From Gallionellaceae bacterium (lineage in GTDB: Bacteria > Pseudomonadota > Gammaproteobacteria > Burkholderiales > Thiobacillaceae), in the NCBI GenBank assembly GCA_028714735.1, contig JAQTLU010000005.1, positions 1-64,000 on the forward strand: 64,000 bases of DNA, given 5' to 3'. Below are positions 7,556-16,391 of this stretch, in pieces. The position numbers were made by a program, and so were the translations under genes. Below the pieces are notes generated by a model, which did no database searches, was not told the origin of the DNA, and saw only the letters and a program-made list of their open reading frames with translations. Within the stretch, counting starts at the first letter, position 1. Every line of letters starts with the position of its first letter.

Positions 7556-7590
7556 CTCCATCCCCTCGCCATGCGCTGCCTTGTTTATAG

Positions 7591-8013
7591 TCAGTTGCCG
7601 GGCTCGACACAGCCCTGGCAGAGTCCCTTGAGCACCATGTCGGTGTAGCTGACGATACCGACCACCTGGCCGTTCTCGATCACCGGCACCCTGGACAGGC
7701 CGAACTTGTCGAACAGGCGGGCGCAGTAGCGGATGTCCATGGCCGGGTCCACCGAGATGACCGGCTTGGACATGATCTCGTAGACGTTCACCCGTTCCGG
7801 CGAGCGGCCCCTGGCCAGCACCTGGCGGGCGATGTCGGAGATCAGCACCACCCCGTATTCGTCATCCTCGTGGCGCTTGTTGACGATCAGGCACTTGGTT
7901 TCCACGTGCTGCATCATGCGCAGCGCATTGGCCACGGTGGTCAGGCCGTCGACCATGTCCAACTGCGTCTTCATCACGTCCCTGACCCGGACGATCTTGC
8001 GTTCCTCGCTCAT
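7591..8013 (-). CDS. CBS-domain pair protein
   Basis: The 140-residue protein consists of two CBS domains (residues about 10-70 and 78-130; for example RVRDVMKTQLDMV and VYEIMSKPVISVDP), which form a Bateman module that binds adenine nucleotides or S-adenosylmethionine. It ends with two cysteines in a CQGC motif. Its ATG overlaps the stop of the PII-like gene (ATGA), indicating translational coupling. Together with the PII-like protein it gives this operon two small energy-sensing proteins, probably regulating the DUF1538 membrane proteins encoded upstream. Confidence 0.85.
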   Translation of the reverse strand: MSEERKIVRVRDVMKTQLDMVDGLTTVANALRMMQHVETKCLIVNKRHEDDEYGVVLISDIARQVLARGRSPERVNVYEIMSKPVISVDPAMDIRYCARLFDKFGLSRVPVIENGQVVGIVSYTDMVLKGLCQGCVEPGN

Positions 8014-8360
8014 ATCCGTTCCTCCACGGCTTCCGCCAATTGGCTGATCTGATGCCGCACGCCGACGGCATCCTCGACATCGATCTGAAAGGCGATCCCG
8101 CTGCCGGGCGACTCGTCGAAGCCGCCCACCTCGGCGATATCTTCCAGGATGCGCCGGCACATGTGCTCCTCGACCAGCAGCAGGACCACGTCGCGTTGTG
8201 CCTCCAGGGTGAGGCCGAAAAAGGTCTTGGCCGGCTTCAGGCCCTCGCCGCGCGCCTGGTTGAGCACGGTGGCGCCGGTCGCCCCCGCCTCGCGCGCGGC
8301 CTGCAATACCTTCTCGGTCTTGCTGTCCTCGACCAGGGTGATGATCAGTTTGAAATGCAT
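8010..8360 (-). CDS. PII-like signalling protein
   Basis: The 116-residue protein has the size and ferredoxin-like pattern of PII proteins: a first strand KLIITLVEDSKTEKVLQAARE, a T-loop region (ARGEGLKPAKTFFG) and a B-loop-like strand after VEEH. The T-loop lacks the uridylylated Tyr of GlnB/GlnK, so it belongs to the divergent PII-like group rather than the classical nitrogen regulators. Such proteins usually bind nucleotides and gate a transporter encoded beside them. AGGAGG precedes the start. The gene lies between the second DUF1538 gene (two bases away) and the CBS gene (four-base overlap). Confidence 0.8.
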   Translation of the reverse strand: MHFKLIITLVEDSKTEKVLQAAREAGATGATVLNQARGEGLKPAKTFFGLTLEAQRDVVLLLVEEHMCRRILEDIAEVGGFDESPGSGIAFQIDVEDAVGVRHQISQLAEAVEERI

Positions 8361-8362
8361 GG

Positions 8363-9142
8363 CTAAACCTCCTTTTCCGAATCCATAACCTTGGCGCGCT
8401 GCCGGCGCGCCCGCCATTCGCTGAGTTGGGCATAACCCATCACCGTCATCATCGGGAACAGGCTGGCGAAGGCGATCAGGCCGAAGCCGTCCAGCACCGG
8501 GCTGCGGCCCGGTATGGTGCTGGCCAGGCCGAGGCCGAGTGCGGCGACCAGGGGCACCGTGACGGTGGACGTGGTCACCCCGCCGGAATCGTAGGCCAGG
8601 GCGATGATGGTGCGCGGCGCGAAGACCGTCTGGATCACCACCAGGACGTAGCCGCTGATGATGTACCAGGGCAATGGCGTGCCGGTGACGATGCGGAACG
8701 AACCCAGGGCGATGCCGAAGGCGACGCCGATGGCCACGGCGATGCGCAAGCCCAGGACGCCGATGGTGCCGCCGGATACCTGGTTGGCCTTCATCGCCAC
8801 CGCGATCAGGGCCGGCTCGGCGATGGTGGTGGCAAAGCCGATCGCGGCGGCGAAGGCATAGACCCAGCCGTAATGCCACCAGCCCTGCGCCTGGCCGATG
8901 AAGGCCGGCTGGGTCAACTGCTCGGCCATCAGGCGTCCGAGCGGGAACAGCGCCGACTCCAGCCCGTCCAGGAACAGCGCCAGGCCGACCAGCACGAAGG
9001 CGAAGCCCAGCAGAATCCGGGGCAGGTTGGCGATCTGCCGATGCAATACGAAGACCTGGAAACCGAACAGGATGGCCGCGATCGGCAGGACATCCATCAT
9101 GGTCGCCAGGGTGGCGTGGAACAGGCCGATCAGGAAGTCCAT
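8363..9142 (-). CDS. DUF1538 integral membrane protein, second copy
   Basis: The 259-residue protein has about six or seven hydrophobic segments and the DUF1538 hallmarks FATTIAEPALIAVA and [16 protein letters not shown]. The paralogue encoded just upstream carries the same motifs ([29 protein letters not shown]), so the two probably form an inverted or parallel heterodimeric transporter-like unit; in some genomes DUF1538 units are fused. The start codon overlaps the stop of the first copy (TGATG). The substrate is not known. Confidence 0.8.
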   Translation of the reverse strand: MDFLIGLFHATLATMMDVLPIAAILFGFQVFVLHRQIANLPRILLGFAFVLVGLALFLDGLESALFPLGRLMAEQLTQPAFIGQAQGWWHYGWVYAFAAAIGFATTIAEPALIAVAMKANQVSGGTIGVLGLRIAVAIGVAFGIALGSFRIVTGTPLPWYIISGYVLVVIQTVFAPRTIIALAYDSGGVTTSTVTVPLVAALGLGLASTIPGRSPVLDGFGLIAFASLFPMMTVMGYAQLSEWRARRQRAKVMDSEKEV

Positions 9143-9876
9143 CAGACGATCATCCCGTAGGCCATGACGAAGATCATCGGCGTCAGCGAGGCGAAGGCGA
9201 TCAGGCCGAAGCCGTCGATCATCGGGTTGCGGCCCTTGATCGACGAGGCCAGACCGATACCCAGGGCGGTCACCAGCGGCACCGTCACCGTCGAGGTGGT
9301 CACCCCGCCGGAATCGTAGGCGATGCCGATGATCTCGGGCGGCGCGAAGGCGGTCATGACCACCACGCCGATATACCCCCCGATCATGAACCACTGGACT
9401 GGCCAGCCCTTGATGATGCGCAGCACGCCCAGCACGATGGCCACGCCCACCGACAAGGCCACGGTGATCCGCAGGCCCTGGGCGTAACCCGAGCGGGAGG
9501 CCTCGCTGTCGACGATCACCCCGCCCTCCGCCGCCACCTTGGCCGCCTCGCCGGCGATCGCGATCAGGGCCGGCTCCGCCACGGTGGTGGAAAAACCCAG
9601 GGCGAAGGCGAACACCAGCAGCCAGATCACGCTGCCCTTGCGGGCGAAGCCGTGGGCCATGGCCTCGCCGATGGGAAACAGGCCCATCTCCAGACCCCGG
9701 ATGAACAGGGTCAGGCCCAGGACCACCATGATCGTGCCGTAAAGTATCCGGCCCAGATTGGGCAAGGGCTGCTGCAGCACCAGCAGTTGAAAGAACGCCA
9801 CCACCGCCACGATGGGCAGCAAATCGCGAACACTGTCGCGGATCGAGAACAGGAATTCGAGCAGCAGCGCTTTCAC
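9142..9876 (-). CDS. DUF1538 integral membrane protein, first copy of the operon
   Basis: The 244-residue membrane protein is the promoter-proximal gene of the DUF1538-DUF1538-PII-CBS operon. Conserved motifs are [13 protein letters not shown] (about residues 95-107) and [16 protein letters not shown] (about residues 187-202), identical in form to the neighbour. The repeated TTxAEPAL and [12 protein letters not shown] motifs, lying in or near membrane segments, suggest an ion or solute path. Coupling to a PII-like protein argues for a transporter regulated by energy or metabolite state. It is divergent from the glycosylase gene; the 85-bp gap holds an AAGCCG/CGGCTT hairpin but no clear sigma54 site. 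Confidence 0.8.
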   Translation of the reverse strand: MKALLLEFLFSIRDSVRDLLPIVAVVAFFQLLVLQQPLPNLGRILYGTIMVVLGLTLFIRGLEMGLFPIGEAMAHGFARKGSVIWLLVFAFALGFSTTVAEPALIAIAGEAAKVAAEGGVIVDSEASRSGYAQGLRITVALSVGVAIVLGVLRIIKGWPVQWFMIGGYIGVVVMTAFAPPEIIGIAYDSGGVTTSTVTVPLVTALGIGLASSIKGRNPMIDGFGLIAFASLTPMIFVMAYGMIV

Positions 9877-9961
9877 GCCGGCTAAGTTAACCGACTATGG
9901 CGGCGGCGGAAAGCCGCGGACGGCTTGCCTTGCAAAAAATCGCCGGGGATACTCGACCGTC

Positions 9962-10624
9962 ATGAAACGCACCGACCGCTGGCTACCGCCCTACGATCTG
10001 CTCCTCGCCCGCCACGGCCCCCAGCACTGGTGGCCGGGCGAGACGCCGTTCGAGGTGATGGTCGGCGCGGTGCTGACCCAGAACACGGCCTGGAGCAACG
10101 TCGAGAAGGCCATCGCCAACCTGAACCGGGCCGATGCCCTGGACTGCCGGGCAATCCTGAGCCTGGCCGACGCCGAGTTGGCCGAACTGATCCGCCCGGC
10201 CGGGTATTTCAACGTCAAGGCCCGCCGGCTCAAGGCGCTGTGCCGCTTCCTGGCCGAACGCGGCGTCGCGGCGGCGCCGGAGGCCTTGGCCGGCCAGGGG
10301 ACCTTGGCGGAGTTACGCCGCGACCTCCTGGCCGTGCATGGCATCGGCGAGGAAACCGCCGACTCGATCCTGCTCTACGCCCTCGGCCTGGCCAGCTTCG
10401 TGGTCGATGCCTATACCCGGCGCGCCTTCGGCCGGCTCGGGCTGCTGCAGGGCGGCGAAGGCTACGGCGACATCCAGCGCCTGTTCGAGGGCCATGTCCC
10501 GCGCGAAGTCGCGCTGTACAACGAATATCATGCCCTCATCGTGCGCCTGGGCAAGGAACATTGCCGACCCAAGCCGCGTTGTGCCGATTGTCCGCTCAAC
10601 ACCCTATGTCCACACGCCTCATGA
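9962..10624 (+). CDS. Endonuclease III-superfamily DNA glycosylase (MagIII-like)
   Basis: The 220-residue HhH-GPD protein has the helix-hairpin-helix loop GIGEETADSI, the catalytic Asp in FVVDAYTRR, and a C-terminal iron-sulfur cluster loop (C-X5-C-X2-C-X5-C from CRPKPRCADC). In endonuclease III the residue after the hairpin Gly-rich loop is the catalytic Lys; here that position is Glu, so no AP-lyase activity is expected and the protein should be a monofunctional base glycosylase, as in the H. pylori MagIII 3-methyladenine group. It acts in base-excision repair. It overlaps the YchJ gene by ATGA. Confidence 0.8.
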   Translation: MKRTDRWLPPYDLLLARHGPQHWWPGETPFEVMVGAVLTQNTAWSNVEKAIANLNRADALDCRAILSLADAELAELIRPAGYFNVKARRLKALCRFLAERGVAAAPEALAGQGTLAELRRDLLAVHGIGEETADSILLYALGLASFVVDAYTRRAFGRLGLLQGGEGYGDIQRLFEGHVPREVALYNEYHALIVRLGKEHCRPKPRCADCPLNTLCPHAS

Positions 10625-11004
10625 AACCACCCTGCCCCTGCGGCCGTGCCGCCGCCCTGGCCGACTGCTGCGGCCGCTACCTGGCCGGGGCACCCGCGCC
10701 GGATGCCGAAAGCCTGATGCGTTCGCGCTATACCGCCTTCACCCTGGCCGACGCGGCCTATCTGCTTGCGACCTGGCACCCGGACACCCGTCCTGCGACC
10801 CTCAACCTGGCCGACGGACCGGCCCCGAAGTGGCTCGGATTGAGGATAATCACTCACGAAGATCAGGATGAAAGCCATGCCACGGTTGAATTCGTGGCCC
10901 GCTACAAGGTTGCCGGACGCGCCTACCGCCAGCACGAACAGAGTCGTTTCATTAAGCAGGCCGGACGCTGGTATTATCTCGGCGGAAATGAAAAAAGCGG
11001 CTGA
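10621..11004 (+). CDS. YchJ family SEC-C motif protein (UPF0225)
   Basis: The 127-residue protein has an N-terminal SEC-C-type zinc motif (CPCGR...DCCGRYLAG) followed by the YchJ NTF2-like domain (LMRSRYTAF, YLLATWHPDTRP, ...VEFVARY). Function is unproven; the zinc motif resembles that of SecA. An upstream ATG at 10606 is in frame, but 10621 overlaps the stop of the glycosylase gene as ATGA and gives the family-typical MKPPCPCG start. Confidence 0.85.
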   Translation: MKPPCPCGRAAALADCCGRYLAGAPAPDAESLMRSRYTAFTLADAAYLLATWHPDTRPATLNLADGPAPKWLGLRIITHEDQDESHATVEFVARYKVAGRAYRQHEQSRFIKQAGRWYYLGGNEKSG

Positions 11005-11036
11005 CTGCCGGTTCAATAACGTACTGGAGAATCTAT

Positions 11037-11834
11037 ATGCGCACTATCCTGCTCTTACTCGCCGGCATGCTCCTGGGCGTCTCCACCGCCCAGGCCAAGG
11101 TGGTCGGCGAGGAAATCAGCTACAAGGCCAACGGCGTCACCATGAAGGGCTACCTGGCCTACGATAGGGACATCAAGGGCAAACGCCCCGGCGTGCTGGT
11201 GGTACACGAGTGGTGGGGCCAGAACGAGTACGCCCGCAAGCGCGCCCTGCTCCTGGCCGGCATGGGCTACACGGCCCTGGCGGTGGACATGTACGGCGAC
11301 GGCAAGACCGCCGACCACCCGGACGAGGCCGGCAAGTTCGCCGCCGAGATCAGCAAGAACATGCCGATGGCGAAGGGGCGCTTCGACGCGGCCATGAAGC
11401 TGCTCGCCAAGCAGAAGACCGTCGCCCCCGGCCAGCTCGCCGCCATCGGCTACTGCTTCGGCGGCGGCGTGGTGTTGAACATGGCCCGCCAGGGCGTCAA
11501 TCTCAAGGGTGTGGCCAGCTTCCACGGCAGCCTGGCGACCGACACCCCGGCCGAAAACGGCAAGATCAAGGCCAAGATCATCGTCTTCACCGGCGCCGAC
11601 GACCCGATGGCGCCCAAGGCCCAGGTCGACGCCTTCAGCAAGGAGATGACCGACGCCGGCGCCGATTTCCGCGTGGTCAGCTACGCCGGCGCCAAGCACA
11701 GCTTCACCAATCCGGCCGCCGACGAACTGGGCAAGAAATTCAATCTGCCCCTGGCCTACAACGCCGAAGCGGACAGCGATTCCTGGAAGCAGCTGGGCGA
11801 TTTCCTGGTGGAACTGTTCGGCAAGCGCGACTGA
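11037..11834 (+). CDS. Secreted dienelactone hydrolase family protein
   Basis: The 265-residue alpha/beta-hydrolase has a Sec signal peptide (cleavage after AQA, residue 20). The triad is Cys in GYCFGG, Asp in FTGADDPM and His in GAKHSFT, as in dienelactone hydrolases. The periplasmic location argues against a chlorocatechol role; exported paralogues of this size are common in proteobacteria and are of unknown substrate. GGAGA precedes the start, and a strong terminator follows the gene. Confidence 0.85.
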   Translation: MRTILLLLAGMLLGVSTAQAKVVGEEISYKANGVTMKGYLAYDRDIKGKRPGVLVVHEWWGQNEYARKRALLLAGMGYTALAVDMYGDGKTADHPDEAGKFAAEISKNMPMAKGRFDAAMKLLAKQKTVAPGQLAAIGYCFGGGVVLNMARQGVNLKGVASFHGSLATDTPAENGKIKAKIIVFTGADDPMAPKAQVDAFSKEMTDAGADFRVVSYAGAKHSFTNPAADELGKKFNLPLAYNAEADSDSWKQLGDFLVELFGKRD

Positions 11835-11850
11835 CCCAATGTCGCCATGG

Positions 11851-11882
11851 ACGCGGCCCGCGCATGCGGGCCGCGTTTTTTT
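11851..11882 (+). terminator. Intrinsic terminator after the dienelactone hydrolase gene
   Basis: An 11-bp stem (ACGCGGCCCGC.../GCGGGCCGCGT) with a short GCAT loop region is followed by seven T residues. Confidence 0.9.
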
Positions 11883-11929
11883 ATGCCTGAGCGGTTAAAA
11901 TCAGATCAGATCACACCATCGGAATTTTT

Positions 11930-12478
11930 ATGAGCACTGCCACCAATCCGCGCGACTATCTGGTCATCACCGCCACCGGCGAGGATCAGGTCGGCCTCGT
12001 CCAGCGCTTCACCAGCCGCATCGTCGAGGCCGGCTGCAATATCGAGGAATCGCGGATGTCGCTGCTGGGCGGCCAGTTCGCCATCATCATGCTGGTCTCG
12101 GGACGCTGGGATGCCCTGACCCGGCTGGAGGACCGGCTCACCACCGTGGGCAGCGAGCTCGGCCTCGCCATCGTCCAGAAGCGCACCAAGGAACTGGAAC
12201 GCAAGACCCCGCTGGTGCCCTACAGCATCAACGTGGTGGCCATGGACCATCCGGGCATCGTGCACAACCTGGCCAATTTCTTCGCCCAGCGCAGCATCAA
12301 CATCGAGGAATTGTCCACCGACACCTATCCCGCCCCCCATACCGGCACCCCGATGTTCTCGGTCAACATGACCGTGGGCATCCCGGCCGAGACCCATATC
12401 CCGACCCTGCGCGGCGATTTCCTCGACTATTGCGACAGCCTCAACCTGGATGCGATCTTCGAACCTGCCCGGGCCTGA
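11930..12478 (+). CDS. GcvR-like double ACT-domain protein
   Basis: The 182-residue protein carries two ACT domains (about residues 9-80: YLVITATGEDQVGLVQRF; about 95-175: YSINVVAMDHPGIVHNLANFF), the architecture of the glycine cleavage repressor GcvR and related amino-acid-sensing regulators. ACT pairs bind small ligands such as glycine and act through partner proteins rather than DNA. A TTAAAAT -10-like element lies about 30 bases upstream, and the ribosome binding site is weak. No glycine cleavage gene is nearby, so its partner is unclear. Confidence 0.75.
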   Translation: MSTATNPRDYLVITATGEDQVGLVQRFTSRIVEAGCNIEESRMSLLGGQFAIIMLVSGRWDALTRLEDRLTTVGSELGLAIVQKRTKELERKTPLVPYSINVVAMDHPGIVHNLANFFAQRSINIEELSTDTYPAPHTGTPMFSVNMTVGIPAETHIPTLRGDFLDYCDSLNLDAIFEPARA

Positions 12479-12506
12479 ACTACCTGAGATGTGATCGGCG
12501 CCGGCC

Positions 12507-13349
12507 ATGAAAACCCTATCCAGATTCTTCTCCTACGGGGAAGCCTTGCTGGGTATCGTCGGCGCGCTGCTGTTCTGGCTGGTCGATGCGACGATCGAGA
12601 AATACCTGATCGGCTCGACCCAATCCTATCTCGACATCCTGCTCTGCCCGGGCACCCACGAATTCCGCATCCGGCTCCTCGCCACCGGCCTGATCCTGCT
12701 ACTGGTATTCATCGCCGCCCTGCTGTTGCGGCGCAAGGAAGACTCCGAAGCGCAGATGCAGCATAGCCGTTTCCTGGTCGAGGAAATGGCCATCAAGCTG
12801 GGCCAGAAGAACGAACGGCTGCAGGTTGAGATTGCCCACCGCAAGGCCATCGAGCAGCGCCTGGAGACCCTGGCCGAAACCGACCAGCTCACCGGCGTCT
12901 ACAACCGGCGCAAGTTCGACGAGCTGATGAACCTGGAACTGCGCCAGGAGCCCCGCTATCACCGGGGCCTCAGCCTGGCCATGCTGGACATCGACCATTT
13001 CAAGGAAGTCAATGACCGCCACGGCCACGCCGTCGGCGATGCCGTGCTGCAGGAGCTGGCCCGGTTGATCGAGTCGACCCGGCGCGAAGCGGACAGCTTT
13101 TTCCGCGTCGGCGGCGAGGAGTTCTGCCTGATCACCTTCGCCAGCAATGGCGCCAACCTGGAAACCGCCTGCGAGAAGATACGCAAGGCCGTTACCGAGC
13201 ATGACTTCGACAAGGCCGGCCATCTGGCCATCAGCATCGGCGCGACCCAATATCAGGACGGCGACGATTACGACTCCCTGTTCAAACGGGCCGACGCCGC
13301 CCTTTACAAGGCAAAGCGGACCGGCCGCGACCGGGTGGTGATCGTCTGA
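12507..13349 (+). CDS. Membrane-anchored diguanylate cyclase
   Basis: The 280-residue protein has two transmembrane helices (about residues 12-30 and 53-73) flanking a short periplasmic loop, a coiled-coil signalling helix (about 80-125) and a C-terminal GGDEF domain with an intact GGEEF signature at 202-206. An RxxD inhibitory site (READ) lies five residues before it, so the enzyme should be active and product-inhibited. It makes cyclic di-GMP at the inner membrane; the periplasmic loop is too small for a large sensor domain. It is followed by prfC, which has its own promoter-like element. Confidence 0.9.
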   Translation: MKTLSRFFSYGEALLGIVGALLFWLVDATIEKYLIGSTQSYLDILLCPGTHEFRIRLLATGLILLLVFIAALLLRRKEDSEAQMQHSRFLVEEMAIKLGQKNERLQVEIAHRKAIEQRLETLAETDQLTGVYNRRKFDELMNLELRQEPRYHRGLSLAMLDIDHFKEVNDRHGHAVGDAVLQELARLIESTRREADSFFRVGGEEFCLITFASNGANLETACEKIRKAVTEHDFDKAGHLAISIGATQYQDGDDYDSLFKRADAALYKAKRTGRDRVVIV

Positions 13350-13354
13350 ACCGG

Positions 13355-13360
13355 TATAAT
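13355..13360 (+). promoter_or_regulatory. Promoter -10 element for prfC
   Basis: A perfect TATAAT lies 59 bases before the prfC start, just after the stop of the diguanylate cyclase gene. No good -35 box is seen at the usual spacing. Confidence 0.4.
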
Positions 13361-13384
13361 CGCGAGCCAATCTTCCATTTGCCA

Positions 13385-13402
13385 TTCCCGCCCAGGCGGG
13401 AA
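13385..13402 (+). other. Hairpin in the prfC leader
   Basis: An inverted repeat TTCCCGCC/GGCGGGAA with a tight centre lies 18 bases before the prfC start codon and would fold in the mRNA leader. No T-run follows, so it is not a classical terminator; it could modulate translation of prfC. Confidence 0.35.
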
Positions 13403-13419
13403 CCCCGTACCGGACCACC

Positions 13420-15039
13420 ATGACCGCCTTCCCGCCCGACCTGCTGCGCGACGTGCAACGCCGCCGCACTTTCGCCATCATCTCCCACCCCGACGCCGGC
13501 AAGACCACGCTGACCGAGAAGCTGCTGCTGTTCGGCGGCGCCATCCAGATGGCCGGCACCGTGAAGGCGCGCAAGAGCGCCCGCCACGCCACCTCGGACT
13601 GGATGGAGGTGGAGAAGCAGCGCGGCATCTCGGTGACCAGCTCGGTGATGCAGTTCGACTACGCCGGCCACACCATCAACCTGCTCGACACCCCCGGCCA
13701 CGAGGACTTCTCGGAAGACACCTACCGGGTGCTCACGGCGGTCGACGCCGCGGTGATGGTGATCGACGCCGCCAAGGGCGTCGAGACCCAGACCATCAAG
13801 CTGCTGGAGGTCTGCCGCCTGCGCAACACGCCGATCATCACCTTCGTCAACAAGATGGACCGCGAGGTGAAGCCGACCGTCGAACTGCTCGAGGAGATCG
13901 AGTCGGTGCTGAAGATCGACTGCGCCCCGGTGACCTGGCCGATCGGCATGGGCAAGACCTTCCGCGGCGTCTACCACCTGCTGCACGACCAGACCATGCT
14001 GTTCACCCCGGGCGAGGAAAAGGCCGGCGGCGAGACCGAACTGCTCGACGGCCTCGACAACCCCAGGCTGGACCAGATGTTCCCGATGGAAATGGGCCCG
14101 ATGCGCGAGGACGTCGACCTGATCCAGTCGGCCAGTTCGCCGTTCGACATCACCGCCTTCCTGGCCGGCACGCAGAGCCCGGTGTTCTTCGGCTCCGGCA
14201 TCAACAACTTCGGGGTCCGGGAAATCCTCCAGGCCCTGGTCGAATGGGCGCCGCCGCCGCAGGAACGCCAGGCTGGAACCAATGGGGCCGAAAGCCGCAG
14301 GGTGCAGCCGGCCGAGCCGGCGTTCACCGGCTTCGTGTTCAAGATCCAGGCCAACATGGACCCCCGGCACCGCGACCGCATCGCCTTCTTCCGGGTCTGT
14401 TCGGGCCGCTATTCGCCCGGCATGAAGGTCCAGCACCAGCGCATGGGCCGCGAGATGAAGATCGCCAACGCGCTGACCTTCATGGCCAACGAGCGGGTGC
14501 ACATGGAAGACGCCGTCGCCGGCGACATCATCGGCATCCACAACCACGGCCAGCTGCAGATCGGCGACACCCTGACCGAGGGCGAGGCCCTGCACTTCAA
14601 GGGGATACCGTATTTCGCCCCCGAGATGTTCCGCACCGCCCGCTCGCGCGATCCGATCAAGTCCAAGCAATTGCAGAAGGGCCTCAAGGAACTGGGCGAG
14701 GAAGGCGCCATCCAGGTGTTCGAGACCCTGACCGGCAACATGCTGCTGGGCGCGGTCGGCCAGCTCCAGTTCGAGATCGTCGCCCAGCGTCTGCAGACCG
14801 AATACAACGTCGACGCCATCTACGCCCCGGCCGACATCCACACCGCGCGCTGGCTCACCTTCCCGGACGAGTCCCTGTACCGCCAGTTCGAGAAGGACCA
14901 GCAGATGCGCATGGCGGTCGACGTCGACGGCAACGTGGTCTACCTGGCCACCAACCGCTACAACCTGGAACTGCTGATCGAGAAGTGGCCCAAGATCGGC
15001 TTCCACGCCACCCGGGAGCACGGCCAGAAGCTGGCCTGA
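13420..15039 (+). CDS. prfC: Peptide chain release factor 3
   Basis: The 539-residue GTPase has the RF3 pattern: P-loop HPDAGKTT (residues 23-30), G2/switch segment [20 protein letters not shown] near 90, NKMD near 144 and RF3-specific C-terminal sequence. RF3 removes RF1/RF2 from the ribosome after peptide release. Length equals the family norm (about 530). The start ATG at 13420 follows a leader hairpin. Confidence 0.97.
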   Translation: MTAFPPDLLRDVQRRRTFAIISHPDAGKTTLTEKLLLFGGAIQMAGTVKARKSARHATSDWMEVEKQRGISVTSSVMQFDYAGHTINLLDTPGHEDFSEDTYRVLTAVDAAVMVIDAAKGVETQTIKLLEVCRLRNTPIITFVNKMDREVKPTVELLEEIESVLKIDCAPVTWPIGMGKTFRGVYHLLHDQTMLFTPGEEKAGGETELLDGLDNPRLDQMFPMEMGPMREDVDLIQSASSPFDITAFLAGTQSPVFFGSGINNFGVREILQALVEWAPPPQERQAGTNGAESRRVQPAEPAFTGFVFKIQANMDPRHRDRIAFFRVCSGRYSPGMKVQHQRMGREMKIANALTFMANERVHMEDAVAGDIIGIHNHGQLQIGDTLTEGEALHFKGIPYFAPEMFRTARSRDPIKSKQLQKGLKELGEEGAIQVFETLTGNMLLGAVGQLQFEIVAQRLQTEYNVDAIYAPADIHTARWLTFPDESLYRQFEKDQQMRMAVDVDGNVVYLATNRYNLELLIEKWPKIGFHATREHGQKLA

Positions 15040-15048
15040 CGGGCAGGT

Positions 15049-15327
15049 TCAATTGCCGTAGGTGGGCGCCGTGCCGGTGTAGAACAGGTGGCAGAACTCG
15101 GCATAGCGGGGCGACACGGAGTCGGAGTTCCGCTCGCACTGCGCCCGCGCCAACGCCCAGGCCTCCTCGGGGCAGTGTTCGAGTATGTAGGGCAGGTTTT
15201 CCTGACGGTAGGCCAGGTGGCATTGCCGGGCCGGTGTCTCGGCCTCGGCCGCCGCGGTCTCGCCGGCAACGGCGGACAGGCTGGGCAGCGGCGCGGCCAG
15301 GGCCAGCAATAGCAGTTTTACTCGCAC
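15049..15327 (-). CDS. Small exported cysteine-containing protein
   Basis: The 92-residue product, started at the GTG at 15327, has a signal peptide (VKLLLLALAAPLPSLSAVAG) and a mature part of about 70 residues with four Cys that could form two disulfides in the periplasm. Longer in-frame starts would bury the signal peptide. It is convergent with prfC and lies downstream of the DUF3617 gene on the same strand (80-bp gap), so the two could be co-transcribed. I do not recognise the family. Confidence 0.6.
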   Translation of the reverse strand: MRVKLLLLALAAPLPSLSAVAGETAAAEAETPARQCHLAYRQENLPYILEHCPEEAWALARAQCERNSDSVSPRYAEFCHLFYTGTAPTYGN

Positions 15328-15406
15328 GATCTGTTTCCCGGATGATAAGAATTCCCGCCCGATGTTACCCCGAAACCGGGGCCGCACGGGCGGGCCGGCA
15401 CCCGGT

Positions 15407-16267
15407 TCAGAACCCGAACAGGCCCTTCAGCTTGTTCATCCCCTCGCCCAGCGGGTTCGTCATTACGGCGCTGGGGCTTGCTGCCGCACCGCCGGCGCTC
15501 GCCGCCGCGGAGTAGCCGCGGCCGCTGAAATCGCGTCCGGAGACGCATTGTGCCTTGTCGTTCGGGCAATAGCGCCTGATGAAGTCGCAATCCTTAACGC
15601 TCACCGCCTGGCGGCATTGCCTGGCCTGCAGATCGGCCAGCTTGACGCCGCAACTGGCCAGGACATCCTCCATGCGCACGGCGCCCGGAGTCAGGCCGTT
15701 CTGCTGTTCAATTTTCGCCCGATCCGCCACCCGGGCGTAGCTTTCCGGGCTCAGACCATCCAGGCGCGCGCAGAAATCCTTCTTGCGCTTGGCGCAGAGC
15801 GCCTTCGGTGCGAACACCAACTCGGGTTCCAGGTCGCGCACGGCCTGGTCGCAGGTCGCGGTCATGTCGGGCATCGCCACCCTGGGGGCGTTGTACTCGC
15901 ACTTGTCCAGGCGCTTGCCGGACATCTTCATGACCATCTTCTCGCCGCCCTCATCCATGCTGACAGTGCCCTTGTAGGCGGTGTCGCCCAGATAGGTGAA
16001 ATCGCCGGTCGAGACCGTGCCGTCGCAGCGGGCCTTCCAGTGGTACGTGCTGCCGGTCTGTCTGGATTCCAGCACGGTGCACTTGCTGTCCATGCCCGGC
16101 GTCTGGCTGCGCCCGACCGGCAGGCACTGGCTGCCGCCGCCCATGCCGGGCATGACCATGCCGTTCATCTCCATGTTCATCTCCCAGCGGTAACCCGGTT
16201 CGGCCCGGACCGTCTGCGCCATCGCCGCCAGCAGCAACATCCCACCCACTCTCATGTATCCGGTCAT
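15407..16267 (-). CDS. Exported DUF3617-like protein
   Basis: The 286-residue protein has a signal peptide (cleavage after VRA) and begins its mature part EPGYRWEMNMEMNGMVMPGMG, the pattern of DUF3617 proteins. A core of about 130 residues (Cys-containing strands WKARCDGTV...) is followed by a less conserved Cys-rich extension of about 110 residues with repeated C-x(8-16)-C spacing. Role unknown, probably periplasmic. AGGAGG supports the start at 16267; another ATG two codons upstream is too close to that site. It is divergent from the PDC-sensor gene. Confidence 0.7.
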   Translation of the reverse strand: MTGYMRVGGMLLLAAMAQTVRAEPGYRWEMNMEMNGMVMPGMGGGSQCLPVGRSQTPGMDSKCTVLESRQTGSTYHWKARCDGTVSTGDFTYLGDTAYKGTVSMDEGGEKMVMKMSGKRLDKCEYNAPRVAMPDMTATCDQAVRDLEPELVFAPKALCAKRKKDFCARLDGLSPESYARVADRAKIEQQNGLTPGAVRMEDVLASCGVKLADLQARQCRQAVSVKDCDFIRRYCPNDKAQCVSGRDFSGRGYSAAASAGGAAASPSAVMTNPLGEGMNKLKGLFGF

Positions 16268-16391
16268 TTTCATTCCTCCTATTACCATTCCTGGGGACAC
16301 CGTACGCGCCGATACTACTCTGAAATCAGGCCGTCGAGCCGGGCCGCCGTCGAGCTTTACTCGCCGCCCGATTTTCCGGAATATAGCAGCC

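Noticed and set aside
9911-9926. AAGCCG/CGGCTT hairpin as a terminator between divergent genes
   Set aside because: It lies between two divergent starts, where no transcript should end, and is not followed directly by a T-run.
13282-15021. Long open frame antisense to prfC
   Set aside because: It is rich in His, Gly, Val, Asp and Arg with no domain, as expected for the complement of a high-GC gene; prfC in the other strand is complete and well conserved.
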